From Marsupella aquatica (taxonomy: Eukaryota; Marchantiophyta), in the NCBI GenBank assembly GCA_973895155.1, contig OZ316892.1:1550001-1614000 (forward strand): a stretch of DNA of 64,000 bases. Direction: 5' to 3'. Both the position numbers and the translations under genes were made by a program. The notes under the pieces were generated by a model that ran no database searches, was not told the DNA's origin, and saw only the letters and a list, made by a program, of their open reading frames with translations. Below are positions 42,418 to 52,689 of the stretch, piece after piece; the first letter of the stretch is position 1; every line of letters begins with the position of its first letter.

Positions 42418-42819
42418 CCCAAGGTCAGGAAGTTTGATGTGGGAGATTTTGTGTACTTGCAGCGGCAAGCTAACGACACCCTGGACACCTCTACCAGTCG
42501 TACTATTCTCAGGGTTAAAGCTATTCGACCGTCTGGAGTGCTAGAGTTACAAGGGGCAGATGGGCGCACAATTGCTGACAATGCCAAGAACTGCGCCCCT
42601 TGTCATCTGCCTAACCTAGATCCCACCATTGTGACTTCTACTTGGATTCCACCTGTGGACTACCCTTGCAAGGTGTGTTTGCGAATTGATGATGCTGACC
42701 AGATGCTGCTGTGTGACAATTGCAATGGAGGGTACCATCTTTTCTGCCTTCGGCCTGAACTTACCCAGGTGCCAGAAGGGTTATGGTTTTGCCCTTCTTG
42801 TGCTCCACGTGCTACCTGA
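42418..42819 (+). CDS. Integrase C-terminal domain and PHD finger
   Basis: Same frame as the integrase, after one TAG. First comes the SH3-like integrase tail (FDVGDFVYLQRQAN, ILRVKAIRPSGVLELQGADG). Then a C4HC3 PHD finger: C-x2-C (CKVC), C-x2-C (CDNC), H-x2-C (HLFC), C-x2-C (CPSC), with the hallmark LLCDNCNGGYHLFCL and WFCPSC. PHD fingers read the histone H3 tail, often its Lys4 state. Many gypsy elements carry a chromodomain in this place to steer integration; a PHD finger would be an analogous reader. The stop upstream means this copy would not make the full protein without readthrough. Confidence 0.9.
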   Translation, partial: PKVRKFDVGDFVYLQRQANDTLDTSTSRTILRVKAIRPSGVLELQGADGRTIADNAKNCAPCHLPNLDPTIVTSTWIPPVDYPCKVCLRIDDADQMLLCDNCNGGYHLFCLRPELTQVPEGLWFCPSCAPRAT

Positions 42820-42851
42820 ATTTTCTTCAGCCCTTCTTTTGGCTGTGGTCT

Positions 42852-42860
42852 GGGGGGGGG
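42852..42860 (+). other. Gypsy polypurine tract
   Basis: Nine G residues directly before block B1 (42861). This is the expected plus-strand primer and implies that plus-strand synthesis starts at the first base of B. Confidence 0.75.
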
Positions 42861-43036
42861 ATACAGAGGTTTACACCTCCACTACGTACATACCACTTCA
42901 TTTGCTTTTTCTTGGCACTTGTGAATGTGATTGGACTTTTTCTATGCATGTTGGTTGCTAGCAGCTTGCACATATGCCTTGCCGGTGACTTGTATGTTTT
43001 TGATACACTATGGCTACGATACTATATGTCACGACA
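42861..43036 (+). repeat. Repeat block B1
   Basis: 176 bp, ATACAGAGG to CACGACA, identical by eye to B2 (43398-43573). It is separated from A2 by the two bases GC (43037-43038). Confidence 0.93.
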
Positions 43037-43038
43037 GC

Positions 43039-43397
43039 TGTCATGCCGAGGGACAGTGCCTCTTATGCACATCGGCATGTCCCTCGCCTGCCCGCTAGGT
43101 ATGTAGTTAGGGCTAGTGTACTACCTGAGTTAGCGACATGTTCTTGTAGCAAGTCTGGGCCGTTCTTGAAGCAAATGTGCTTGTTAGTGTGACGCCAGGA
43201 CTTTGCTTGCTTAGGGCATGTCTTTCTTTGTGGGTTTTTCAGTTCTTCTTGAATCGCTGTTGACAGAGCTCACACAATGCTCGTCGGTTCCGTACACGGG
43301 ATTCACACAGTGATTCGTTAGATGCTCCCGGCCGATCTTGGCATCCTGCCGGTTTTCGATTCGATTTCAGTACAATTGTTTCTCTTACGCCTTTTAT
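43039..43397 (+). repeat. Repeat block A2
   Basis: 359 bp, same as A1 with about four substitutions. The B1-A2 junction reads CACGACAGCTGTCATG, a near-perfect palindrome centred on GACAGCTGTC. Confidence 0.93.
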
Positions 43398-43573
43398 ATA
43401 CAGAGGTTTACACCTCCACTACGTACATACCACTTCATTTGCTTTTTCTTGGCACTTGTGAATGTGATTGGACTTTTTCTATGCATGTTGGTTGCTAGCA
43501 GCTTGCACATATGCCTTGCCGGTGACTTGTATGTTTTTGATACACTATGGCTACGATACTATATGTCACGACA
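43398..43573 (+). repeat. Repeat block B2 (3' end of the gypsy element)
   Basis: 176 bp, identical to B1. It ends in GACA, the complement of the TGTC that starts A1, and is followed by the target duplication ACTC. Confidence 0.93.
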
Positions 43574-43586
43574 ACTCTACCCCCGG

Positions 43587-43704
43587 CCTTCAACCGCTTC
43601 TTATGATCTTGTGTGATTCTTTATGTTAAAAGGAGGCATTATCCGCCTTCAACCGCTTCTTATGATCTTGTGTGGTTCTTTATGTTGAAAGGAGGCATTA
43701 TCCA
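43587..43704 (+). repeat. Tandem duplication, two 59-bp units
   Basis: CCTTCAACCGCTTCTTATGA begins both units (43587 and 43646), with a few substitutions. It lies just outside the gypsy element. Confidence 0.85.
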
Positions 43705-44035
43705 CCTCTGTTCATCATCACAACCATTTCCAAAAACGAGTGTTAGTCGCACTTCACAGGGCTCAAGCATTTACTATTCTTTGTAAGGGTGAGGCAGTTG
43801 TCTAGAGTAGCTAGTCAGGTTCCTTTGTTAGATCCCTTTTGCATCACCCAGCTCTACCAGGCTCTACACTTTGCCATAGGTAGGGTCTTAGGCCCTTTGC
43901 TCCTTGTTGGCTTAGTGGTGGGCATTGCTTCTGGTTGTTTGGGCTTTCTGGCTAATTCGTTGCCACCCCTTATTTGGAATTCCTCATGTGAGATCCTCTC
44001 TCTTGTTTGGGCGCCTCGTGCTTCTTCGCAGTCTG

Positions 44036-44044
44036 ATATATATA
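44036..44044 (+). promoter_or_regulatory. Candidate TATA box of the amidohydrolase gene
   Basis: A TATATATA sequence about 110 bp before the first in-frame ATG (44155), a plausible plant core-promoter distance. Confidence 0.4.
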
Positions 44045-44154
44045 GTGTTGCTCTGTTTCTCCTAGTCTGAAGAGAAGCTATGGTTTTTAGTGTTGCCCCG
44101 TTTCCGTAGTGTGAAGAGAAGCTATGGTTTAAGCAGGATCGGCCAGTTGAGAGC

Positions 44155-47100
44155 ATGACGCACGTTTCGCCCTTCCCTGCCTCCATCTCGATGAGCATAG
44201 GCTCTCGCATTACCCGAACCTTCTCTGAAGTCTCTGCACTACCCCGGGCCAGGCAGAATTTTCAGCTAACCCTGCTTCCAAGAGCTTCGTCTGGGGAAAA
44301 CAATTCACCAGCCCCAGCTTCGAAACGGCGGATTGTACACTTTGGTGCAGATAACAGTCCTGTGTTGCCTCTTCGTCATTTCATCGCTCTCTCGGCAGCT
44401 GCAGCTTTAGCATTTTTCACGAGGTGACTGAAGTCTCCTTCTCATACTTGTCTGATTAGCCTGATCTTCTGCAATGCAGCAAGAAACTTTAGTGTATTGC
44501 TGTCTCTTCTGATGTAATTCACTGGCAAATTTAATATCCCTTTGACATTAGCACAGTACATTTGCTCGAAGGGGCCGTGCTTCGAGAAAAGTTATTGCAA
44601 TGTGTTTCAAGTTCAGGAAAGGTGTGGAGTACCATGGCAACCCAGCGTTAGGATGTGGAATATGCCTTGGGTGCGCTAGGTCCAGATCAGCTCAGTTTTT
44701 GCTTCAAAACGTATTCTGCTTCCGCTTGTGGCTGCGGAATTCGGCGCTGGAAGAAATTGAGATCCTTATTACGCTCCTTTTCAGTCCTTTCCAACGCTCT
44801 AGAATGTCAGCCGCTTGTTTTACTTCCAAGAGCTCATCCAATAAGGCCCGGTAGCATTAAGTGTTTTTTCGGGCCCGAACGGTGTTAAAGGTTTTCCGGA
44901 GATGGAAGCCTTTGCATTCAGAAACTGGATCTTGGCAAAAATGTGTCTCATGATCGGCAATCGTGATCATCAGCTAATCGACAAGCTATGGAGTATTTCG
45001 AGTCCTTCCTCCTGTGTCAGCACATCGAAAGTGACTGCAGAATTGTCGATCGCTTGCTGAATATATCCTGACTTGTTGGAATGCAGGAAACAGGGGGCCA
45101 AAAAGTACAGGTTAAGCCAATTCATGGCTTCCGGTGCGAGAGAGGAAATGAAATCCAAGGCCAAACGAATTGATAGCCATCTCCATGTCTGGGCCTCCCC
45201 TGAAGAGGTAATAATAAGCAGAACCTAAGAACTGAGGGAAGTATCTAGGATACGGTCACAAGTAATGGCATAACGTGGTGTGAACTAGTAAGTAAGTTCT
45301 CTCACATTGTAATAAACCCAATTGGCAGTCCTGGGAAACGACCGATCGTCATACTGCCTTGCACCATTGTGTATGACCAGCTCCCTAAAGGTCTATTCTT
45401 CTAAATACATATTTTTATGCTCGAGAGTTTCTTATGAAGGCGGAGTGTTTCCGAGGTGAATGTTAGAAGAGGAGCTGTCTTAAAAAGTTCAAACTGATGA
45501 TAATGCTTTCCAGATTGCTCTCATCTTTGCAGGCAAAAATGTTCCCTTACGCTCCGAGCCAGGGACCCACTCTTCCTGGCAATGCTACATATCTTTTGCA
45601 GGTCAATTCCTTGTCAATGTTGATCCGAATCTATATGGAAAGTTTTAATGAGTGTTATAGACAGGTCATCTCGCGCATGTTACTTTAATGAATAATCTTG
45701 TAATGACAGAACATGTCAGAAGCGGGAGTGGACGGGGCTCTCATAATTCAGCCCATTGATCATAAGTTTGACCACCGATACGTGTCCAGGTGAGCCCAAT
45801 AGAAACACTATGCCCAGTCCTTCTATTTCAAAATTTCTAAGCTTGCTCTCCGGTACATTTGAATACCTTAAAGGTGAGAGACTGTACACGGATGCGACTA
45901 AAGATTACTAAAGCATTCATGAATTTTACGAAAGATCTTTACCACCAGTCCGACTATGAAAGTGTGCTGCAGAAACACCCTGGAAAGTTTGTCGGCTGCT
46001 GCCTGGCCGATCCAACAGATGGTGGAGGTGGGTTGAGAGAGTTGGAGCGCTTGATCAAGAAGGTTTGTATTCTGTACTCTATCGCTGACTTCTGCTTTCG
46101 TAGTTCTATTGAGTGGACCTTTCAGATAGTCATTGCCAATGGGGAGGATTTTAGACGACAACGTGATTGATAGCTCTCTCTAGATTACCATATAGTTTGC
46201 CATACCTCCAGTCTCCGACTTCACTCTTGAGGCAAGTTTTCGTAAATCCTAGATTCGTAATTGATGAAATGCCACGCTATTGACTAGATCTATTCTTCAT
46301 CTACTTCGCAGCCCATGCTTGTTGAAGTCTTGTCGTGGTCCTTGTCTCTGTGTGCCTTGAGAAATCAGGAAGGATACAGAGCTGTGCGGTTCAACCCTTA
46401 TTTATGGCCCCCTGGCCAACAGGTAAGCTTAGTCAAGAAGCATGGACCTTATTGATTTTATGTTATTGGTAGATGAACCACGAGGGAAGATCTCTGCAAC
46501 ATGTTGACTGAGCAGTAATTGTTCAATGTCTTTTAGTGTCTATACTTCAGGATATGGAGAAGCTCATGTACCGAAGGACGCCTTTTGATGCCTGTTACGT
46601 GCTTTTGTTCATCGACAGTTTTCCTCGTCTGAAATGTACTTTAAGGTTGTCGCAGAAGCATAGCCCTTCCTTTGACACTCATGGAACTATGAACAGATGA
46701 CAAATGAGGTTGGTAAAGCGATGTTTTCAACAGCTGGGGAACTTGGAGCTGTTGTGGGATTTATGTGCTTCAAAGTACTGAGCTTGCTCCAACTCATGGT
46801 CTTCTCTCATTTGACAAGATATAAGTAGTCCTTTTAAATATCTTCAACGACGATTTGTACACATCGGAACACGGGTTCACACTTAACACGCTGTCGTTGA
46901 TCATGGGAATCTTTTTAGGGTTTACTTTTGCACATCGAAGATATCGAGGAGCTATGTCTTGAATTTCCGTCAACTACAGTGATGATTGATCACTTTGGAT
47001 TTTGCAAGCCAGCCACGTAAGTGATTACTGTGTGGGAAGAGCATTCTGAATCCAGAAGTTTTCCTTGTTTACCAGACAATCACGTGATATCGGAAGATTC

Positions 47101-47955
47101 CTATGTTTTATATTTTATCCTCCGTTTCAACAGGAGTGATGATGATACAATTATTTATGTGCATTTTGCAAAACTGAAAACACAATTTAGAGTGTTATGG
47201 ATTGGTGTGGAAACTAAAATAACTTCGTGTGCTGTCTCAGCAACAATGAAGAAGCAAGGGCGTGGGAACAATTGTTGCGATTAGCTCGGTTTCCACAGGT
47301 ACCAAATTCTTAATTCAGATGACGGTCTTAAGATGCACTGAACACAACACAGTTGCAAGGAATTTGAAATTTTAGTGGGTTTTGTGAAATCTGGATCAGA
47401 GCAATCAAAAGGATGGTCATTCAAACATTGTCTCGTACTAGTATTCAAAGCAATTTCATACGTTTTAACGCTGATTGTTTCCTTGGATTCCCTTCAGGTC
47501 TATGTCAAAGTTAGTGCTTTTTTCCGGATTTCTAGAGAGCCTTTCCCATACAAGGACACATGGCCTCTGGTTCAGGAGTTGTTGACAGTTTTTGGTGCAA
47601 AGCGGCTACTTTGGGGAAGGCGAGTTATCTATTCCTTAAAGCTTGCAACGCTTGAAAGTTTTGGTTTGTAAAGCTAGTCTGTAGATGATCAGCTCTTCAT
47701 TTCTTTGAGTGACTGGAGAGCCGTTGGATTCCAGATGAATGTACAAGCAGAAATTTTGACTCGTAATTTCAACTGTGGTGCAGTGACTTTCCCTTTGTAA
47801 CTGCAGAGTGTGGCTATCACAAGGCAAATCAAGATCTTCCTCACCTCATTGGAGAAACACTCTCGTTGTCACAATCAGGCATGGATTATCTTCTAGGTGG
47901 AACAGCTTGTCAACTTTTTAAAGGGGCTTGGCAGGGGTCTTTGTTAGTGTCTTAA
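44155..47955 (+). CDS. Plant amidohydrolase (Amidohydro_2, TIM-barrel metal hydrolase), multi-exon, intact
   Basis: Exons by splice signals and frame: 44155-44423 (probable), 45087-45207, 45533-45601, 45710-45789, 45963-46062, 46369-46422, 46697-46774, 46919-47016, 47241-47298, 47498-47619, 47784-47955. The core from the ATG at 45124 is 304 residues and follows plant amidohydrolase-family proteins throughout: RIDSHLHVWASPEE (metal-binding His-x-His), PYAPSQGPTLPGNATYLLQ, GVDGALIIQPIDHKFDH, KFVGCCLADP, YRAVRFNPYLWPPGQ, MIDHFGFCKP, NNEEARAWEQLLRLARFPQ, VYVKVSAFFRIS, SDFPFVTAECGY, MDYLLGGTACQLF. All frames join cleanly, so the gene looks functional; the substrate of this plant family is not known to me. 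The upstream exon adds a Ser/Arg-rich, acid-poor leader like a plastid transit peptide and joins in phase. The last intron is GC-AG (AAG|GCGAGT). A decayed copy lies at 23090-24700. Confidence 0.88.
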
Positions 47956-48557
47956 GTCCCAAAACTGGAAATGAAGGGTTGAATCACTACTCAGAAAAAT
48001 CGATTTCTGTTTTACCATTTGCGGCTATTGTCAACAGAACGTGCTGTTGCAGCTGATTGGTCAATCACTAGACAGTATCTGAGGATTGAGGCTACTTTTG
48101 AGCAACTTTTACGAGATGAAAGCCAGCTCTGTTTGGACTCCATACAACATGTCTCAGCTAATCATGACTCTTGAATACGATGCTGTGGCAGAATACTGCC
48201 ATAGTTGACACTTTTCAACGATGTGTAAATTTGAAGGAAAGCCAGGAACGTATGCATAGTTGCCTGTTGCAGATAAGCAGGAATATGCCTCACAGGTCAT
48301 TGTAACATACCGTCTCGTAAGAGAGACCATAGTAGCACTCTAACCAAATATCTCTTCTCCTTTGGTAAAAGCTGTAACACGCTTCGTAAAGGCACCCTTA
48401 GGATTTAAATTTATGCTTCTCGTTGTAAGAAATCACATTCTTGTCTTTCCTTGTAAGAAATCAGGAAACGAAACAAGACGGTGTCCCTGTTTCTTTCAAC
48501 AACGTGATCCCTCATTTCTCTCGACCAAATGCGGTCTCCACTAAAATAAAAATCTGG
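47956..48557. other. 3' flank of the amidohydrolase gene
   Basis: Untranslated or intergenic; matches 24065-24690 (downstream of the pseudogene) over most of its length, which fixes the extent of the duplication. Confidence 0.6.
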
Positions 48558-49045
48558 TCTGTTCGTGCCAAGCACTGACGATAACCCTGGTCAGGGGCAG
48601 ACTGATTACCCAGGTCTGTGCGTTCCAAACGTGAGGTAATGATAACCCTGGTCAGGGAGCAGAATGATAACCCTGGTTTGTGCGTTCCAAGTGTGAGGTG
48701 ATGACAACCCTGGTCTGCGCACGCCAAACTTGAGGTGACAATAACCTACAGTAGTCAAGAGAAGAATGATAACCGTGGTCTGTTCACGCCAAACTTGAGG
48801 TGACAATAACCCTGGTCGGGAGCAGAATGATAACCCGGGTCTGTGTGCGCAGAGAGTGAGGTGACGACAGCTGTGGTCAGGAGCAGAATGTCACCCCTGG
48901 TCTCATTCTGTGCGGGCCGAAACGTGAGGTGATGATAGCCCCTGGTCAGGCGCAACCCGAGTCTGTGCGCGCCGAACGTGCGGTGACGATAACCCTGGTC
49001 AGGCGCAGAAAGATAACCCTGGTGCGTGCGCAGCGCCGACGGACC
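48558..49045. repeat. Minisatellite, unit about 60-66 bp, roughly eight copies
   Basis: Degenerate tandem copies of GATAACCCTGGTC, GTGCGCGCC(G/A)AAC and GTGAGGTGACGATAACC. It is GC-rich toward its right end and lies upstream of the BTB gene. No spacer/repeat pattern of another kind. Confidence 0.8.
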
Positions 49046-49793
49046 AGTCGCTGACAAGGACGTTAAGGACGTCTGGGCTTGGTCTTCTTGAGGAAGCACA
49101 ACAAAGGCAACGAAGAGGGTGTGCTTTCGTCGGAGAGAGACGGAGACTCGACTAGTGGTGTTTGTGCTTCTTCGGCACAAGAAACCCAAAGAAACACGCT
49201 GCGATTGATTCACAGAGAGACGAGATTAGTAGTGGTAATACAGCAGTCGCACAAGAAACGCAACCACGACGCTTGATTACTTCAGAGGTGCTTCATTGGC
49301 ACGAGAACAGAAAACCACGAGAATAGAAAACCAAGAGGCTGTGCTTTCTTAGAGAGACAGACGAGAGTAGTAGTGCTGCTTCTTCTCGCGAAGTCGCGTG
49401 GTGGCCCACTTATGCCTGTCGATGATCATCTGGACACAGTAGTTTCCGCGGAGAGACACTGGTCTGGCGGAGTTCGTTCGGCTTGTTGTTACACTACTCT
49501 CCTGCCGTGGACTGTAGAGAGATGACAGACTGAAGCGTTTTGCTGATTCTCGTTGTCGAATTATTCGGCCGTTTGGTGTAAAGAAATTGGACGGACTGCC
49601 GAAGTCTTGAAGTTTGGGTCTTCCTAAGCGCTTTGGTGAGCATTCGCTGTTTAACGCTTCCGTCGAGTCTTGTAAAGGGATTCGTTCGTAATAATAATTC
49701 GTTCGCCGTGTGGAGGAGGAGCGATCGCGCACAGAAGCTTGCATTCCGGCTTGCAGAGAGGGAGAGAGAGAGAGTGGGGTTAAGGGAGGAAAA
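49046..49793. other. Upstream region of the BTB gene
   Basis: Probably promoter and 5' untranslated sequence: GA-rich tracts near 49755-49775 (GAGAGGGAGAGAGAGAGAG), and repeated short phrases AGAGAGACGAGA and GAAAACCACGAGA around 49210-49370. No gene recognised. Confidence 0.45.
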
Positions 49794-50615
49794 ATGGACC
49801 AGATGACGGATAGGCCTCGCATGTTGGCAGTTCGGATGGAAAATGATTATGATGGAGGAAGAGATGTGGCGGTCTTGGACTGTGGTGGTCTATGTTTCTC
49901 GCAAAATTGGAGGGGGGATGCCATCGGTACCGGCGGAGGAGAAAGAGGAGGTTCGGCATTACCGTTGACAGAACCGGAAATGATCGTGAGTCTTTCTCAA
50001 GAGAGCGAATTGGTCCAGGGGAGCCAAGAGGCACAGCAAAGGGGAACGACGGAATGGCCGGAGGATTCTGAACGTGGTCGAGGAAGCAGAGGAGGAGCGA
50101 ACAGGAACAACCGAGTGGCTCTCAACGTGGGTGGAAAACGGTTCGAAACGTCCATCGAGACGCTGAGTTTTGATGGATGCTCAATGTTAGCGGCCATGGT
50201 AACACGGCACATGCGAAATGAAGACGACGCCATTTTCATCGATCGAGATCCCACGAGGTTCAAACATGTGGTGAATTATCTGAGGAGCCAAACGATCTGG
50301 CTGGACAATTTGTCCGATTTGAGAGCTGTTCAGGAAGAGGCGGACTTCTTCAATCTCAGTGGTCTGTACAAGCTCTGCGAGGAGAGAATACAGGAAGTCC
50401 TGCGTGTGAAAGATGAGCACCATGAGGTGCTAGAGCTAAAGAGTACTTTGAAGGCTATGATGGACGAGCTGAGGGGGAGTTTCAAGATGGTGTCCGGGTT
50501 TGACAATCACAAATCGAATCAGCAGAGAAAGGAACCGATCTTGGGTGTCCGAAGACGGCGTCTGGAGTACGAGAGTTTGAATGATCCTGTCTTTCGGATG
50601 GATGAGGACTTTTAG
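49794..50615 (+). CDS. BTB/POZ protein of the K+-channel tetramerisation (T1, KCTD-like) type
   Basis: 273 residues from the ATG at 49794 (an in-frame ATG at 49710 would add 28). The first 110 are a low-complexity Gly/Glu/Ser-rich region. The T1 domain follows: RVALNVGGKRFETSIETLSF, DAIFIDRDPTRFKHVVNYLR, then LRAVQEEADFFNLSGLYKLC. After it a helical stretch (EERIQEVLRVKDEHHEVLEL) and a basic tail. It is intronless. T1-type BTB proteins form oligomers and often act as substrate adaptors of cullin-3 ubiquitin ligases; whether this one does is not visible. Confidence 0.85.
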   Translation: MDQMTDRPRMLAVRMENDYDGGRDVAVLDCGGLCFSQNWRGDAIGTGGGERGGSALPLTEPEMIVSLSQESELVQGSQEAQQRGTTEWPEDSERGRGSRGGANRNNRVALNVGGKRFETSIETLSFDGCSMLAAMVTRHMRNEDDAIFIDRDPTRFKHVVNYLRSQTIWLDNLSDLRAVQEEADFFNLSGLYKLCEERIQEVLRVKDEHHEVLELKSTLKAMMDELRGSFKMVSGFDNHKSNQQRKEPILGVRRRRLEYESLNDPVFRMDEDF

Positions 50616-52689
50616 AACTAGCAAAATGTACATTACAGGGAAATTTTGGTCTTCGCCATTCTGTAAAATGTCGTTCGGTTATTTCTCACGTAACGGGCCC
50701 CTGCAGATCTTCTGTATGATCTTGACAAGAATACTGTATCTACGAATTTCAAAATTGGATACTGATTCTCGAAGCCCATTGTCTATCGAATGATTGTCTT
50801 CATTATGTTCAATTTCAAGTATCCTCTCTGCTTTGGCAAATTCTTGACTAATGTAAGAGTAACTTATTACGCCCCATTCTGCAATTCAATCTTCCACGCA
50901 TCTGCACTCTTCAGATGGTGTCTTCGATGCACTGGCTGTAACAAAGTCGTGAGAATTATGTGTTTTTGAATTTTTGTACGTTTCTCGAGATCACAATTAA
51001 AAAATGTTCAATGAAGTAAACGCTGAACGCGAGGTTTTAGAAGCTTCAGAGAAGTCTCTTTCGCAAATGAGAGATATGCTTAGGCTCACTGTGCGATGAA
51101 TTGTATGCTTGAATATTTTAGTACGTTCCCCGAGATCATACTCATCATAACTTCAAAGAAGCATGAGATTTACTAGTGTATGGGCACCCAAAGAGTTGTC
51201 ACCCATCAATCGAATACCCACACATCGAGAGAGACTACCACGGTTATCACATCAAATGTGCCCTGATGTCAATGTGCCACATCGAGAGAGACTAACACTG
51301 TTATAACGACAAATGGGCCCTTAAACCAGCCTCGCTACTACAATCATCCTTCATTATTTTGCCAGTTAGGTCCAAAATCTTAGTAAATATCTGTTTACTG
51401 CACGAACCTGGATGACTGGAGTTACACTGATCTCTAAGGCCATTGTAATTCAACTGGGTTGAGGTGAGCCATGAGCTTACAAATCAGGCTTTTATCTTAG
51501 CCCCGGGTAGAAAGAGGATGCAACCATTTGAAAGGATAACTCTAAGCCAGGAGACAATCTAAACACACCCAAATGTATCTCACCTTTGCACCTAATCACC
51601 ATCCTCTTTTTTCTGGAGGGGGTGGGTGCAAACATTGGAGATGATAACCCTAAGCCAGGTGACAATCTGACACCAAATGACCTACTAGCCTTTGGAGCCG
51701 GCCCATGTCTAGAGTGAAAAGAGCAATAAAAAAAAAGGTAAATGAGAACAGGGTTTGGCCCAGTTTCACTCATCCACAAAGAGGGGCCAACAAATTGTAT
51801 ATACAATAAGAAGAATTTATGGAAAATTTGCAGACCATTTGCAAGAAAGCTACAGAACCTGAACCATGGTCTATGTGCCTGATCCAATGGGGTTCCCAAA
51901 ATTGCTGGTAGATCCTATGGCTTAATATGCTTCCACAGGGGGAATGTAGCCGAGGTATACCCTATCCCATATTTACTAGCCCTTAAACTAGTCATAAGTT
52001 TTAGTTTAATTCCCCAAAGTGAATAGAAATAAGGCACTCACAAGAGTGTTTTAGTACCTTACAACCATCATCTAGATTTTCAGGAAAATTAGTTCGTGGA
52101 CCCCTGACTACTGCCGATTAGTTTGCACCTTAGAATAAATCTTGTTGAACATTTTGACCTCCAATGCTCTCTAATTGGACAACCCAGAAAAGTGATCCCC
52201 TCACAAATTCCACCGATCCACGCAACAGCAGCAGCTCACTCAAATTCCAGTGCATAGCCTTCATCAGGATTGATTGTATGTAACCTCCATCTCCTCTCCT
52301 TTTCTCCACTGGCTACCTCGATACACTAATGACACCAGATTGAACAGTGACCAAACCTTGACGCTCTGATTGAATTCTACTCGGTTGAGCTTTCTCTTCT
52401 CCCTCTCTCTATCAATCAATCTCTCAAGCAACCTCGTGGCAGGGAATTTGCAAGAGACCTCTCATGGGGGTCCGTAATCATTATCTAATTATGAACCCAA
52501 CCCAAACATTCCAATACGGGAATGTCATCTCCTGATTCTGGAATGTCATTTCCCGATACTTTTTTTCATTCCTTCAAATATTTTATTGTTGGCAACTCGG
52601 AAGTTTGAGTTCAAATGGCCCTCAACCCATTTCCCAAATTTATAAGAACAAAATGGGCTGAGGGCCCATGATCTTGTTGGTGATCAAAA
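50616..52689. other. Intergenic, no gene recognised
   Basis: Two copies of ACATCGAGAGAGACTA about 65 bp apart (51220-51300). A minus-strand open stretch at 51492-51899 holds a short internal repeat (RLSPGLGLSS / RLSPGLELSF) but no domain. Confidence 0.4.

Larger units (their letters stand above)
33811..43573 (+). mobile_element. Ty3/gypsy-type retrotransposon with split direct repeats, C5-methyltransferase and PHD finger
   Basis: 9,763 bp. Order: A1 repeat, structured leader, gag with two zinc knuckles, aspartic protease, C5-cytosine methyltransferase, reverse transcriptase, RNase H, DDE integrase, PHD finger, poly-G tract, then B1-GC-A2-B2. The outer ends are TGTCATG...CACGACA, and a 4-bp duplication ACTC flanks them (33807-33810 and 43574-43577). 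A1 and A2 differ at about four of 359 positions and B1 equals B2, so the copy is recent. It has frameshifts near 36619, 37140 and 39110 and stops at 39859-39861 and 42415-42417. The pol order RT-RNaseH-integrase places it in Ty3/gypsy; the terminal arrangement does not fit a normal LTR element. Confidence 0.9.

Noticed and set aside
42861-43573. Reading the 3' end as an ordinary 3' LTR (A2) with a 176-bp target-site duplication
   Set aside because: Block B does not flank A1 on the 5' side, integrase duplications are 4-6 bp, and a perfect 4-bp duplication ACTC is found at the outer ends A1/B2.
44600-44888. Open frames within the first intron of the amidohydrolase gene
   Set aside because: No domain, and they lie between a good donor (44424) and acceptors (45087/45111).
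48558-49045. CRISPR-like array
   Set aside because: Units are contiguous and degenerate, with no constant repeat and unique spacers, and the window is a plant nuclear genome.
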